From NCBI RefSeq assembly GCF_024436435.1, contig NZ_JAFMZP010000009.1, positions 1-64,000 on the forward strand: DNA of 64,000 bases, read 5' to 3'. Within the stretch, counting starts at the first letter, position 1; every line of letters starts with the position of its first letter. The stretch comes from Desertivirga xinjiangensis. GTDB taxonomy: Bacteria > Bacteroidota > Bacteroidia > Sphingobacteriales > Sphingobacteriaceae. Position numbers and translations under genes: made by a program. The notes below the pieces were generated by a model, which saw nothing but the letters and a program-made list of their open reading frames with translations, was not told the origin of the DNA and searched no databases. Below, piece by piece: positions 23,849 to 32,442 of the stretch.

Positions 23849-24202
23849 ATGGCGATAAAAATAACAGACGAATGCATTAACTGCGGAGCTTGTGAGCCGG
23901 AATGCCCAAATAATGCTATCTACGACGCAGGGGTGGCCTGGCGCTTTTCTGACGGAACAGCTTTAAAGGGCGTTATTGATTTTGGCGATGGAACTACTTT
24001 AGATGCAGAAGAAGCTCAGGGCGCGATTTCAGATGAATTTTATTATATAGTTTCAGATAAATGTACTGAATGTAAAGGTTTTCATGATGAACCTCAGTGT
24101 GCTGCGGTTTGTCCGGTAGACTGCTGTGTAGATGATGAAGATGTACGTGAAACGGATGAAGAATTACTTGCTAAAAAGGCCTGGCTTCACATGGAAGGCT
24201 AA
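23849..24202 (+). CDS. 4Fe-4S dicluster ferredoxin
   Basis: A 117-residue electron carrier. The first cluster motif is [15 protein letters not shown] (CxxCxxCxxxCP) near the N-terminus and the second group is [22 protein letters not shown] with a longer spacing, as in Alvin-type ferredoxins (Allochromatium-like). An acidic insertion of about 50 residues separates them. It diverges from the acyl-CoA reductase, suggesting a redox link, although LuxC-type enzymes use NADPH. An intrinsic terminator follows the stop. Confidence 0.92.
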   Translation: MAIKITDECINCGACEPECPNNAIYDAGVAWRFSDGTALKGVIDFGDGTTLDAEEAQGAISDEFYYIVSDKCTECKGFHDEPQCAAVCPVDCCVDDEDVRETDEELLAKKAWLHMEG

Positions 24203-24220
24203 AATATTAACGCAAAAGGA

Positions 24221-24254
24221 AAAGGCAGCCTCATTAGAGTAGCTGCCTTTTTTT
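24221..24254 (+). terminator. Terminator of the ferredoxin gene
   Basis: AAAGGCAGC (24221-24229) pairs with GCTGCCTTT (24242-24250), followed by a seven-base T run. Confidence 0.8.
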
Positions 24255-24342
24255 GTGAAAGTGATTTCTTAGTTGAGATTACAAAGAACGTGCTCAAGGC
24301 TTCAATCTACACGATTGCAAGTCGCTCATGCATGTTTTTGGT

Positions 24343-24801
24343 TTAGCTGTGGGCATATTGGTGCTCCAGCTTCTCAATATTTCGAAGACATTCGTTGATG
24401 TCTTCCCTGTGGTTTAAAAGAGTTTGGCGGATATCGTAGCTGATATCTGATTCTACCAAAACATCATCATATGAATTTAGAGCCGCTTTTTCACCGGTTA
24501 TGGCTGCACCTAATACCGCTGAGTTATCATTAGGTGTTAATGCCGTTTTAATATCGATCCAGGTGCGGTGCAAGGCGCCGAGCGGGCCGCCATGTTCATT
24601 ATCTGCTTCACCACCAAGTTGATGGATGCAGCTTTTAAGCTCCATTTCAAATTCAGCTCTTTGTATAGAATATGTTGTGAAAAGTGCCTTAAGTTCTGGA
24701 GCATCAGCATTTTCTGCCGCATTTTTATAACCTTCTTTGCCATCATTTGCAATCGCTAAAAGATGTCTCAGATGCTGAACTATTTTTTTGTTTGTTTCCA
24801 T
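24343..24801 (-). CDS. DUF2383 / PA2169-family four-helix-bundle protein
   Basis: A 152-residue helical protein of the ferritin-like PA2169/DUF2383 family. The pattern of Glu and His along four helices (ERAEFEMEL-like segment near 50, GEKAAL near 108, LLNHREDINECLRNIEKL near 128) fits a bundle, although metal ligands cannot be assigned with certainty. Members are found in stress-related gene groups. It follows the DUF892 gene by 11 bp on the same strand; both diverge from the kinase-CheR-CheB operon. Confidence 0.85.
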   Translation of the reverse strand: METNKKIVQHLRHLLAIANDGKEGYKNAAENADAPELKALFTTYSIQRAEFEMELKSCIHQLGGEADNEHGGPLGALHRTWIDIKTALTPNDNSAVLGAAITGEKAALNSYDDVLVESDISYDIRQTLLNHREDINECLRNIEKLEHQYAHS

Positions 24802-24812
24802 GTTACCTCCTT

Positions 24813-25358
24813 TTAAGCTTTTTCCGACTTCGCGGATTCATTCACAAAGCCTTCGGCAATCTGAGTAAGCTTCACATCTGTATTTTTTTCTTCGTTTAGC
24901 GTTTCTTCAAGCAGGGAGGCTGCCTCTGTCAAACCAAGGGTGTTTGCAAGTGTACGTAAGGTGCCGTATGAGGCTATCTCGTAATGCTCAATTTTTTGGG
25001 CGGAAGATATAATCGCGGCGTCTCTTGTCAAACTTCCGTCTTCTGTGTCTTCCATCATTTCTTTGCCTTCTTCAACCAGGCCTTCCATTGCTTCGCATTT
25101 TTTTCCGGCAGCCTTTACACCAATAATTTCAAAAACTTGTTCAAGTCTTGAGATCTGATTTTCTGTTTCCTGCAGGTGTTGTTCTATTGCAGTTTTGAGC
25201 TCGTTCGACGTGGCACCTTTTGCCATTTTGGGTAATGCTTTTGCCAGGTGTTTCTCCGCCCAATAAATGTCTTTAAGCTCGTCTTTAAAAAGGGTTTTTA
25301 AGCCGGTCTCTTCAGATATCATTGCTGCTTGAGTGCCGTTTGAATCTTGTTTTTTCAT
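24813..25358 (-). CDS. YciF/DUF892 ferritin-like stress protein
   Basis: A 181-residue ferritin-like protein (YciE/YciF family). The LKDIYWAEKHLAKALPKMAKGA block near residues 28-49 is the family signature and carries the first metal-binding Glu; SAQKIEHYEIASYGTLRTLA near residue 125 holds the ExxH-type second set. E. coli YciF is induced by stress, but its reaction is not established. ATG 25358 is chosen; the frame runs 26 codons further upstream without family similarity. It is the first gene of the pair with DUF2383 and diverges from the CHASE3 kinase. Confidence 0.9.
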   Translation of the reverse strand: MKKQDSNGTQAAMISEETGLKTLFKDELKDIYWAEKHLAKALPKMAKGATSNELKTAIEQHLQETENQISRLEQVFEIIGVKAAGKKCEAMEGLVEEGKEMMEDTEDGSLTRDAAIISSAQKIEHYEIASYGTLRTLANTLGLTEAASLLEETLNEEKNTDVKLTQIAEGFVNESAKSEKA

Positions 25359-25553
25359 AAAGTATATTTTTAAGTTAATATCGGTTGATTGCATTTTTAA
25401 CATCGCCCGGGTTAAAAGAGTTTTATAAAAAGCCAACTAAACCAATAATTTATCCTGAAATTGCCTTGGTTTACTATCCATGACCTATCTTGTGGCTATA
25501 TTTTTTATTTAGCTGGAAAAAGTGCTATACTTGGATGTGGTAATCATAAATTG

Positions 25554-28500
25554 ATGCAGAAATTCTCTTTCAAACAACAGGTACTAGGCGGTTTTATGCT
25601 TACCCTGGTGGTCGTATTTATTGTCGCTTTTGCTTCTTACATAAGTATCAATGCTCTTCAAAAAGCCGATATGATGGTAAATCATACTCATGAAGTTTTA
25701 AAGACAGCCGATATGGTACGAGAAAAGCTTCTTGAAGCCGAGACCAGTGAGCGTGGATATTTGATCTCCGGAATGCCAAGATTTTTGGATGGCTACACCC
25801 GCTCGGTTGACTATATCCACAATACCATTGCCACTTTGCGAGACATGACTGCAGACAACCCGAATCAGGCAGCTAATATAGATTCGCTATCGAAATACGG
25901 AGCCTTAAAGGTCGCATATATGAAAAGTCTCCTGGCACTGTATGAAACCCACGGTTATGAAGCAGTCAGAACTGAGATACAGGCTGGCAGGGGAATAAGT
26001 TATATGACTGAAGTGAATGAAAGCCTTGCACGGTTGGAGCAGATCGAGAATGAACTGCTTCAGGAACGAAAAGCAGAGAACGCCAAAAGCGTTTACAGAA
26101 CTTTAGCGATCATTATGGCTGGTTCTTTCCTGATACTTTGTCTGGTGCTCACCCTCCTTAACTATATAAGGAAAACATTCAATTTGCAAAAGCGAACCGA
26201 AAAGAGATTACGGGACAGCAATATTAAGTTGGAGACTGTTTCGCGGGAGAACGACCGGCAGAACTGGTTGCTGGAGGGGGCCGTTATTGTGGATGCTGCT
26301 ATGCGGGGAGCACAAAACCTGGATATAAGAGCAGAAAATATCATCCATGCGGTAGCAAAGCATCTCAAAGCCGATCTGGGGGTGATTTATATAGCTGATC
26401 AGTCGGGTAAAACTTTGAGTGTAAAGGCGTCTTATGCTTTTCCTATGGAGGATGCGACTAAAATAATCTATTCTGTGGATGGGATGATAGGCCAGGCAGT
26501 TTCTCAGAAACATGGAATTTCAATTACATCAGTTCCCGATGACTATATAAAAGTTGGTTCAGGTTTGGGCAGTACCTCACCACGTTCAATTTTTATTCAA
26601 CCGATCTTCTTGCAAGATCAGCTTAAAGGAGTGATAGAGCTGGCTTTTATCGACGCAGAAAACCCCTACATAGCCGAGTTTTTCAATAAAGTGGTTTATA
26701 GCATAGCGGTCGCTATCCAGGCTGCTGAAGCTCGGGTAGAAATGCAGCATTTATTTGAACAAACCCAGCAGCAGGCAGAGGAATTGGAAAGCCAGCACGA
26801 AGAGCTTAGAACGACTAATGAAGAGCTAACTCGCAAAACAAGTCAGCTGCAGGCGTCAGAAGAGGAGTTAATGGTCCAACAGGAAGAATTGCGCCAAACA
26901 AATTCAGAACTGGAGGAAAAAGCAGAACTGCTTGAAGAACGTAATCGGACAATTGAACAGGCTAATCTGGCTATCCAGATGAAAGCCGAAGAAATTGAGC
27001 AGACAAGTAAATATAAGTCTGAATTTTTGGCTAATATGAGCCATGAGTTACGTACGCCTCTAAACAGTATCCTCATTCTTGCAAAGATTTTGCAGGAGAA
27101 TAAACAGGAAACTTTGACGCCCGACCAGATTAAGTATGCAGGTGTCATCCATACAGCCGGCAGCGATCTTCTTAATCTGATTAACGATATTCTTGATCTC
27201 TCAAAAATCGAATCGGGTAAAGTAGAACTTACTCAGGAAAGTATCGATGTTCAGGAAATCAAAGAGGATACTGAACTACTCTTTAATGAAGTAGCAAGAA
27301 ACAGAAAACTGAATTTCCATTTTAATATTGCCCATTCAGTTCCTTCAAAAATCACGTCAGACAGACAGAGAGTCGAACAGATAATTAAGAATCTTCTTTC
27401 TAACGCGTTTAAATTTACACCCAGTGGAGGCATGGTCACCGTTGATGTTGAATTAGCTGATGGAGTGAATTTTACACATCCGGCTCTTCAAAACACTGGC
27501 GAAGTAATAGGATTTCATGTGAAGGATACTGGAATTGGAATTTCATCAGACAAACAAAAGGCGATTTTTGAAGCATTTCAGCAAGCTGATGGATCCACTA
27601 GCCGTAAGTATGGCGGAACGGGCCTGGGGCTTTCCATAAGTAAGGAATTAGCTGCTTTGCTGGATGGGGAAATACACTTGAAAAGTGCACAGGGACAGGG
27701 AAGTACGTTTTCCTTGTACCTGCCTGTTACCCCTGCTGCTAAGGCGAACGCAAAACAGAACGATGTGGTAATTGAGGCATGGAATAGTCCAAATGTTGAA
27801 CCACCTAAAGAAAGACGACCTGACCCATTGGCCGGAAAATTAAAACTTCCCGATGCTAAAAAAGAATATACTTTATTGATAGTTGAAGACGATCCAAATT
27901 TTGCTGAGATCCTTAAAGACTATGCTATAGAGCGTGGATTTAAGCCCCTGTTGGCATTTGATGGAGATGCTGCTTTGAAGATGGCTAAAGATGTTCTTCC
28001 TGATGCCATTGTGCTCGATATTATGCTGCCAGTACTGGACGGTTGGACAGTCCTTAAGCATTTGAAAGAAGATCCCTCAACATACAGGATCCCGGTTCAC
28101 CTCATGTCGGCAAAAGATGAAGCCAGCTCTAAAGCAAAAATAGAGGGCGCTATCGGATTTCTGAAGAAACCTGTAGATAAAGATGAACTGGATCATGCCT
28201 TCGATATTCTAATCGAGGATAGTGGTAAAAACAAAATAAACAGGGTATTGCTTGTGGAAGATCAGCGAGTTCAGAGTGATGCACTTACTAATCAGTTGCT
28301 GGCAAAGAAGGTTGAGGTAAAACAGGCTTTTGATGGTGAAGAAACGATACGCATTCTCGATGAAGATGAAAATTTCGATTGCATTATTCTTGACCTCAAC
28401 TTACCGGACATCTCTGGGCTTGACTTGCTGGAGCGAATTAAAAGCCGCCAAAACCTGACAGGTATTCCGGTAGTTATAAATACGGCCATGGAGCTTGATA

Positions 28501-29063
28501 AAGACAGTATGGCACGGGTGATGAAATATACTCATGCAATGGTTTTGAAAAGTAACAAATCCAATGACCGGTTGCTTGATGAGGTCAATCTGTTTATGAA
28601 TAAGATTCGTACGAGTCATTCGAATACATCTGCCGGCGGCACACTTGTATCCAGCCTCAAAAATGCCAATACAGTTACTATTGAAAGAGCATTGAAAAAC
28701 AAGTCTGTATTGATCGTGGATGACGATATGAGGAACATCTTTGCATTATCTAGCGCTTTAGAAGAATATGATTTTCGAATAGAAATAGCCAATAACGGTC
28801 ACGAAGCATTACGAAAACTCGACGCAAATCCTGACACGGATATTGTTTTGATGGATATAATGATGCCTGAAATGGATGGTTATGAAGCTATTTTAGAGAT
28901 TAGAAAACAAAGCAGGTTTACCAAGCTTCCGATAATTGCTTTAACCGCAAAAGCAATGAAAAATGATCGGGATAAGTGTATAGAAGCTGGTGCAAATGAC
29001 TATATTTCAAAACCTGTTGAAGTAGGTAAACTTGTTTCAATGATGCGTGTCTGGTTAAGTTAA
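25554..29063 (+). CDS. CHASE3-GAF hybrid histidine kinase with three receivers
   Basis: A 1169-residue inner-membrane sensor. Order: TM1 (about 8-30), periplasmic CHASE3 domain (35-175, ETSERGYL motif), TM2 (about 183-205), GAF (252-395), a Glu/Gln-rich coiled coil (400-480), HisKA (His497 in SHELRTP), HATPase (about 600-725) and three receivers with acceptors Asp822, Asp947 and Asp1101. Receiver 2 has LKSN where a KP motif is usual. ATG 25554 is chosen because it begins just before TM1; the frame opens at TTG 25461. It starts an operon with CheR, CheB and a second hybrid kinase and diverges from ferritin-like genes. Confidence 0.92.
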   Translation: MQKFSFKQQVLGGFMLTLVVVFIVAFASYISINALQKADMMVNHTHEVLKTADMVREKLLEAETSERGYLISGMPRFLDGYTRSVDYIHNTIATLRDMTADNPNQAANIDSLSKYGALKVAYMKSLLALYETHGYEAVRTEIQAGRGISYMTEVNESLARLEQIENELLQERKAENAKSVYRTLAIIMAGSFLILCLVLTLLNYIRKTFNLQKRTEKRLRDSNIKLETVSRENDRQNWLLEGAVIVDAAMRGAQNLDIRAENIIHAVAKHLKADLGVIYIADQSGKTLSVKASYAFPMEDATKIIYSVDGMIGQAVSQKHGISITSVPDDYIKVGSGLGSTSPRSIFIQPIFLQDQLKGVIELAFIDAENPYIAEFFNKVVYSIAVAIQAAEARVEMQHLFEQTQQQAEELESQHEELRTTNEELTRKTSQLQASEEELMVQQEELRQTNSELEEKAELLEERNRTIEQANLAIQMKAEEIEQTSKYKSEFLANMSHELRTPLNSILILAKILQENKQETLTPDQIKYAGVIHTAGSDLLNLINDILDLSKIESGKVELTQESIDVQEIKEDTELLFNEVARNRKLNFHFNIAHSVPSKITSDRQRVEQIIKNLLSNAFKFTPSGGMVTVDVELADGVNFTHPALQNTGEVIGFHVKDTGIGISSDKQKAIFEAFQQADGSTSRKYGGTGLGLSISKELAALLDGEIHLKSAQGQGSTFSLYLPVTPAAKANAKQNDVVIEAWNSPNVEPPKERRPDPLAGKLKLPDAKKEYTLLIVEDDPNFAEILKDYAIERGFKPLLAFDGDAALKMAKDVLPDAIVLDIMLPVLDGWTVLKHLKEDPSTYRIPVHLMSAKDEASSKAKIEGAIGFLKKPVDKDELDHAFDILIEDSGKNKINRVLLVEDQRVQSDALTNQLLAKKVEVKQAFDGEETIRILDEDENFDCIILDLNLPDISGLDLLERIKSRQNLTGIPVVINTAMELDKDSMARVMKYTHAMVLKSNKSNDRLLDEVNLFMNKIRTSHSNTSAGGTLVSSLKNANTVTIERALKNKSVLIVDDDMRNIFALSSALEEYDFRIEIANNGHEALRKLDANPDTDIVLMDIMMPEMDGYEAILEIRKQSRFTKLPIIALTAKAMKNDRDKCIEAGANDYISKPVEVGKLVSMMRVWLS

Positions 29064-29068
29064 GGTTA

Positions 29069-29914
29069 ATGGAGGAATTTTTACATACAGGTAGTGGTGC
29101 AGATACTATTTCGTTTGAAGAACTTGACGAACTGGTTTTATGGATCAACAAGTTGCATGGACTGGATTTCCGGGATTATTCCAAAGCTTCATTGAAAAGG
29201 CGTGTTACTCGTATTATGGAACTTCGGAACCTGACTCTATTTGACTTGAAGTCCCTTTTGATAAACGACTTTAATTTCCTTGAGGAGTTTATTATTGAAA
29301 TTACAGTGAACGTGACTGAAATGTTTCGTGATCCGTCCTTTTACCGGGCCTTAAGAGAAAAAGTACTCCCTTATCTGGCTTCTTTTCAGAGAATAAAAGT
29401 GTGGAATGCCGGATGCTCTACCGGTGAGGAACTGTATTCATTCGCTATTTTGTTTGCTCAGGAAAAATTGTATAACAGGGCGTTCCTATATGGGACAGAT
29501 ATAAATACTCATGTTCTTGAAATAGCAAAGCGTGGTATCTATGACTTGAAGCAAATGAAGCATTATATTGAGAATTATGTTACAAGCGGAGCCTCAGGAA
29601 CTCTTGCGGACTACTATACAGTAGAGTATGGAGCCGCTAGTATTAACCATTCATTGAAAAAGAACATACTTTTTTCTGTTCATAATCTCGTTTCAGACGG
29701 TGTGTTTAATGAATTCCAACTTATTTCATGTCGGAACGTTTTGATTTATTTTAATGTCGAACTTCAGAAACAAGTTCTTAATTTGTTTTATAAAAGCCTA
29801 TGTCCCCTCGGTTTCTTATGTCTGGGATCGAAAGAGACAATGCGTGATCCCGAGCTGTCGAAATATTTTAAAATAGTAGATAAAACGGAAAATATATATC
29901 AAAAAATTGCTTAA
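29069..29914 (+). CDS. cheR: CheR-type methyltransferase
   Basis: A 281-residue SAM-dependent glutamate methyltransferase. The N-terminal helical domain has the KRRVTRIM segment (about 43-50) and EMFRDPSFYR; the SAM-binding core has WNAGCSTGEELYS, YGTDINTHVLE and SCRNVLIYF. No tetratricopeptide tail is present. In chemotaxis CheR methylates receptors, but no receptor lies in the window; a kinase in the operon is a possible substrate. It begins five bases after the kinase stop and its 3' end overlaps the cheB start. Confidence 0.93.
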   Translation: MEEFLHTGSGADTISFEELDELVLWINKLHGLDFRDYSKASLKRRVTRIMELRNLTLFDLKSLLINDFNFLEEFIIEITVNVTEMFRDPSFYRALREKVLPYLASFQRIKVWNAGCSTGEELYSFAILFAQEKLYNRAFLYGTDINTHVLEIAKRGIYDLKQMKHYIENYVTSGASGTLADYYTVEYGAASINHSLKKNILFSVHNLVSDGVFNEFQLISCRNVLIYFNVELQKQVLNLFYKSLCPLGFLCLGSKETMRDPELSKYFKIVDKTENIYQKIA

Positions 29915-30515
29915 TCTTACTTCAAATATTTTAGATAAAATCCTGTCCGCTGAAGCCTTGTTGATTGGTTGTTCTGCTGGCGGATTTAATTTAGTATATG
30001 AGTTAGTTTCAGCCCTCCCGGCGGAGTTTCCGTTACCTGTAGTAGTCATTATTCACAGAAGTAGAAGATACAAATCTTCAATTGAAGAATTACTGGATAC
30101 TAAGTCTCAGGCTTGTGTGAAACTCGCAGAGGATAAAGAGGTTCTGAAAAAAGGAATTGTATATTTTGCTCCTCCCGACTACCATTTACTTTTAGAGCCG
30201 GAAGGCTGTTTTTCATTGGATAGCTCGGAGCCGGTTTTATTTTCCCGGCCGTCAATAGATGTCACCTTTAAAAGTGTGTCTGATGTATATAAGCAAAATG
30301 TAATTGCTATGCTTTTTTCCGGTGCAAATGAAGACGGTGCTGAAGGCTTGTGTTATATTCGCGACCGTGGCGGGCTTATTGTTATTCAGGATCCTAAAAG
30401 TGCTGAGGTTAGAAGGATGCCTGAAGCTGCTTTGAATAAATGCAGGGGAGGGCTGGTTCTTGACAATGTTGCGATCCATGCTTTTTTCACTAGTATAACA
30501 TCTTGTTATAAGTAA
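29907..30515 (+). CDS. cheB: CheB-type methylesterase without receiver, non-ATG start
   Basis: A 202-residue catalytic domain. The catalytic Ser is in GCSAGG (near residue 22-25), the His in VVVIIHRS and the Asp in NEDGAEG. It removes methyl groups added by CheR. The usual N-terminal receiver of chemotaxis CheB is missing, so control must come from elsewhere. No ATG lies upstream of the fold; TTG 29907, overlapping the end of cheR by eight bases, is the likeliest start and implies translational coupling. The kinase with two receivers follows after 10 bp. Confidence 0.88.
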   Translation: MLNLTSNILDKILSAEALLIGCSAGGFNLVYELVSALPAEFPLPVVVIIHRSRRYKSSIEELLDTKSQACVKLAEDKEVLKKGIVYFAPPDYHLLLEPEGCFSLDSSEPVLFSRPSIDVTFKSVSDVYKQNVIAMLFSGANEDGAEGLCYIRDRGGLIVIQDPKSAEVRRMPEAALNKCRGGLVLDNVAIHAFFTSITSCYK

Positions 30516-30525
30516 TTTTTTTCCA

Positions 30526-32133
30526 ATGGATAAAGTTAATTTGCTGATAGTTGATGATAAGCCAGAAAACATAGTGGCGTTGGAAGCGTTATTGCAGCGA
30601 AACGATGTAAATCTTCTGACCACAACTTCACCAAATAAAGCTTTAAAAATGTGTTGGGATCAGGACATCCCTATAGCCCTTGTTGATGTGCAAATGCCGG
30701 AGATGGACGGGTTCGAATTTGTGGAAATATTAAAAAGTAACCCCCGTACGCGTGAAATTCTCGTGATCTTTGTGACTGCGATTTCCACAGAACTTAAGTA
30801 TGCTGTGAAGGGCCTTGCTGCAGGTGCAGTCGATTATTTATATAAACCCCTGGAACCGACCATCACCACAGCAAAAGTCGACTCGTTTATTCAAATCGTC
30901 CGTACTCAAAGAGAGATAAAACGGAAAAATGCGGAGCTTGAAAATTATCAGGCGGAGCTTATAAAGGCAAAAGAACTAGCGGAACAGGCCAAACACGTTA
31001 AAGAGCGTTTCCTTGCAAATATGAGTCATGAGCTCCGTACTCCTATTAATGGCATTTTGGGTATCTCGCATCTTTTACAAAATACCAGCCTGGATGAAGA
31101 GCAAAGTAAATGTGTTGAGTTGCTTAAACATTCTTCCGAAGCCTTACTAGGTATAATTAATGATGTACTTGATATCTCAAAAATGGAGGCTGGCAAGTTC
31201 AAAATTGTAAGATCTGAAACCAATATTATGCATCTCGCCAGATCAGTTGTCGATCTTATGAAGTTTAGAACTGATGAGAAGGGGATTGGATTGACTGTAA
31301 GTTTCGCTGGTGCGATTCCCAAGACCATATTGGCAGATGCTCTTCGGCTCAATCAGATATTGATGAACCTTTTAAGCAATGGCATCAAGTTTACAGATAC
31401 AGGCTCTGTTGATCTTACTGTTAGTGTGTTGGATAATAAAAATGGTAAAGTGCAGCTTGAATTTGCAGTAACCGATTCGGGTATAGGGATTTCTAAGGAG
31501 CGGATTGAACTTATTTTTGATTCGTTTGAGCAGGCTACAGACGACACCACTCATAGGTATGGAGGTACTGGTCTGGGCTTATCGATAGTAAAGAAACTAG
31601 TAGAGCTTAAAGGTGGGGATCTCAGCGTTTCCAGTGTTGAAGGCAAAGGAAGCACTTTCTCTTTTACCAACTGGTACCAAGTTATTGACGCCGAAACCGT
31701 GTTGCCCGAAGTAAAACCCGACCTGAACAGGTTGAGTAAGTTTGAAAATGTTTCCGTTTTGGTTGCCGAAGACAATACCATCAATCAATTTATGATCAGG
31801 AAAGTTCTTGACAATTGGGGGTTGAAAGTTGATATAGTTGAAAACGGTCAGAAAGCAGTTGACATTTTAAAGAAAAAGCATTTCGATGTAATATTAATGG
31901 ACACCCATATGCCTGTGATGGGAGGGTTTGAAGCAACCAGGAAGATCAGAAGCGAACTGCCCGGGGATGTCAGAAATATTCCGATTATCTCCCTGTCTGC
32001 TGCAGTACTCGAAGAAGATATGCGCCTGGCTTTTCAGGCTGGAGTGAATGCCGTTGTAACAAAGCCCTTCGATCTTACGGTCCTCCATCAAAATATTGAG
32101 GAACTTGTGAAAAAGTCGCGATGTGCTGAATAA
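30526..32133 (+). CDS. Receiver-HisKA-HATPase-receiver hybrid kinase
   Basis: A 535-residue soluble kinase. The N-terminal receiver has acceptor Asp54 ([11 protein letters not shown]), then a short coiled coil, HisKA with His168 ([10 protein letters not shown]), HATPase with N box NLLSNGIKF and G boxes DSGIGI and GGTGLGLS, and a C-terminal receiver with Asp459 ([11 protein letters not shown]). No DNA-binding output is present. A kinase controlled by an upstream receiver suits a relay fed by the membrane kinase at 25554. It is the last gene of the operon. Confidence 0.92.
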   Translation: MDKVNLLIVDDKPENIVALEALLQRNDVNLLTTTSPNKALKMCWDQDIPIALVDVQMPEMDGFEFVEILKSNPRTREILVIFVTAISTELKYAVKGLAAGAVDYLYKPLEPTITTAKVDSFIQIVRTQREIKRKNAELENYQAELIKAKELAEQAKHVKERFLANMSHELRTPINGILGISHLLQNTSLDEEQSKCVELLKHSSEALLGIINDVLDISKMEAGKFKIVRSETNIMHLARSVVDLMKFRTDEKGIGLTVSFAGAIPKTILADALRLNQILMNLLSNGIKFTDTGSVDLTVSVLDNKNGKVQLEFAVTDSGIGISKERIELIFDSFEQATDDTTHRYGGTGLGLSIVKKLVELKGGDLSVSSVEGKGSTFSFTNWYQVIDAETVLPEVKPDLNRLSKFENVSVLVAEDNTINQFMIRKVLDNWGLKVDIVENGQKAVDILKKKHFDVILMDTHMPVMGGFEATRKIRSELPGDVRNIPIISLSAAVLEEDMRLAFQAGVNAVVTKPFDLTVLHQNIEELVKKSRCAE

Positions 32134-32236
32134 TTGTAAGCGACGTTAAGTTTGTTGATATTCAGTTTCTTAACATTCAGCGTTTCTGCGAGCAAGGTTA
32201 AACGTACGTTTTTTTAGAAAAAAAATGGCTCTACGA

Positions 32237-32267
32237 TTTGGACTTTTGTATTTAAGTGCTACCTTTG
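32237..32267 (+). promoter_or_regulatory. Promoter of tRNA-Leu
   Basis: TTTG (32237-32240), a 19-bp spacer and TACCTTTG (32260-32267) match the Bacteroidota consensus at every defined position. Transcription should begin near 32274, about 20 bases ahead of the tRNA. Confidence 0.8.
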
Positions 32268-32292
32268 CAGCTCTAAATAATAACATCCTAAT

Positions 32293-32377
32293 GCGGAAGT
32301 GGCGTAATTGGTAGCCGCACCAGACTTAGGATCTGGCGCCGCGAGGCGTGGGGGTTCGAGTCCCTTCTTCCGCACCA
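32293..32377 (+). tRNA. tRNA-Leu (anticodon UAG)
   Basis: An 85-base tRNA with acceptor stem GCGGAAG/CTTCCGC, anticodon stem CCAGA/TCTGG around loop CTTAGGA (anticodon TAG, reading CUN), a class II variable arm (GCCGCGAGGC region) and T loop GGTTCGAGTCC. The CCA end is encoded (32375-32377). It is followed by a terminator and then the trigger factor gene. Confidence 0.96.
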
Positions 32378-32379
32378 TT

Positions 32380-32407
32380 CCCTCCGATAGTATCGGGGGG
32401 AATTTTT
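32380..32407 (+). terminator. Terminator of tRNA-Leu
   Basis: CCCTCCGA (32380-32387) pairs with TCGGGGGG (32393-32400), one G-U pair, five-base loop, followed by AATTTTT. Confidence 0.75.
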
Positions 32408-32442
32408 GTATAGATACTAACGTAACGATTAAATATCATATC

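Noticed and set aside
25461-25553. N-terminal extension of the CHASE3 kinase from TTG 25461
   Set aside because: The segment is not typical of a sensor N-terminus, and the ATG at 25554 sits just ahead of the first membrane helix.
26843-27148. Ser-rich minus-strand frame opposite the kinase coiled coil
   Set aside because: It is the antisense image of repeated Glu/Gln codons and not a gene.
32308-32442. Upstream extension of the trigger factor frame
   Set aside because: It runs through the tRNA-Leu gene and its terminator; ATG 32443 gives a normal trigger factor N-terminus.
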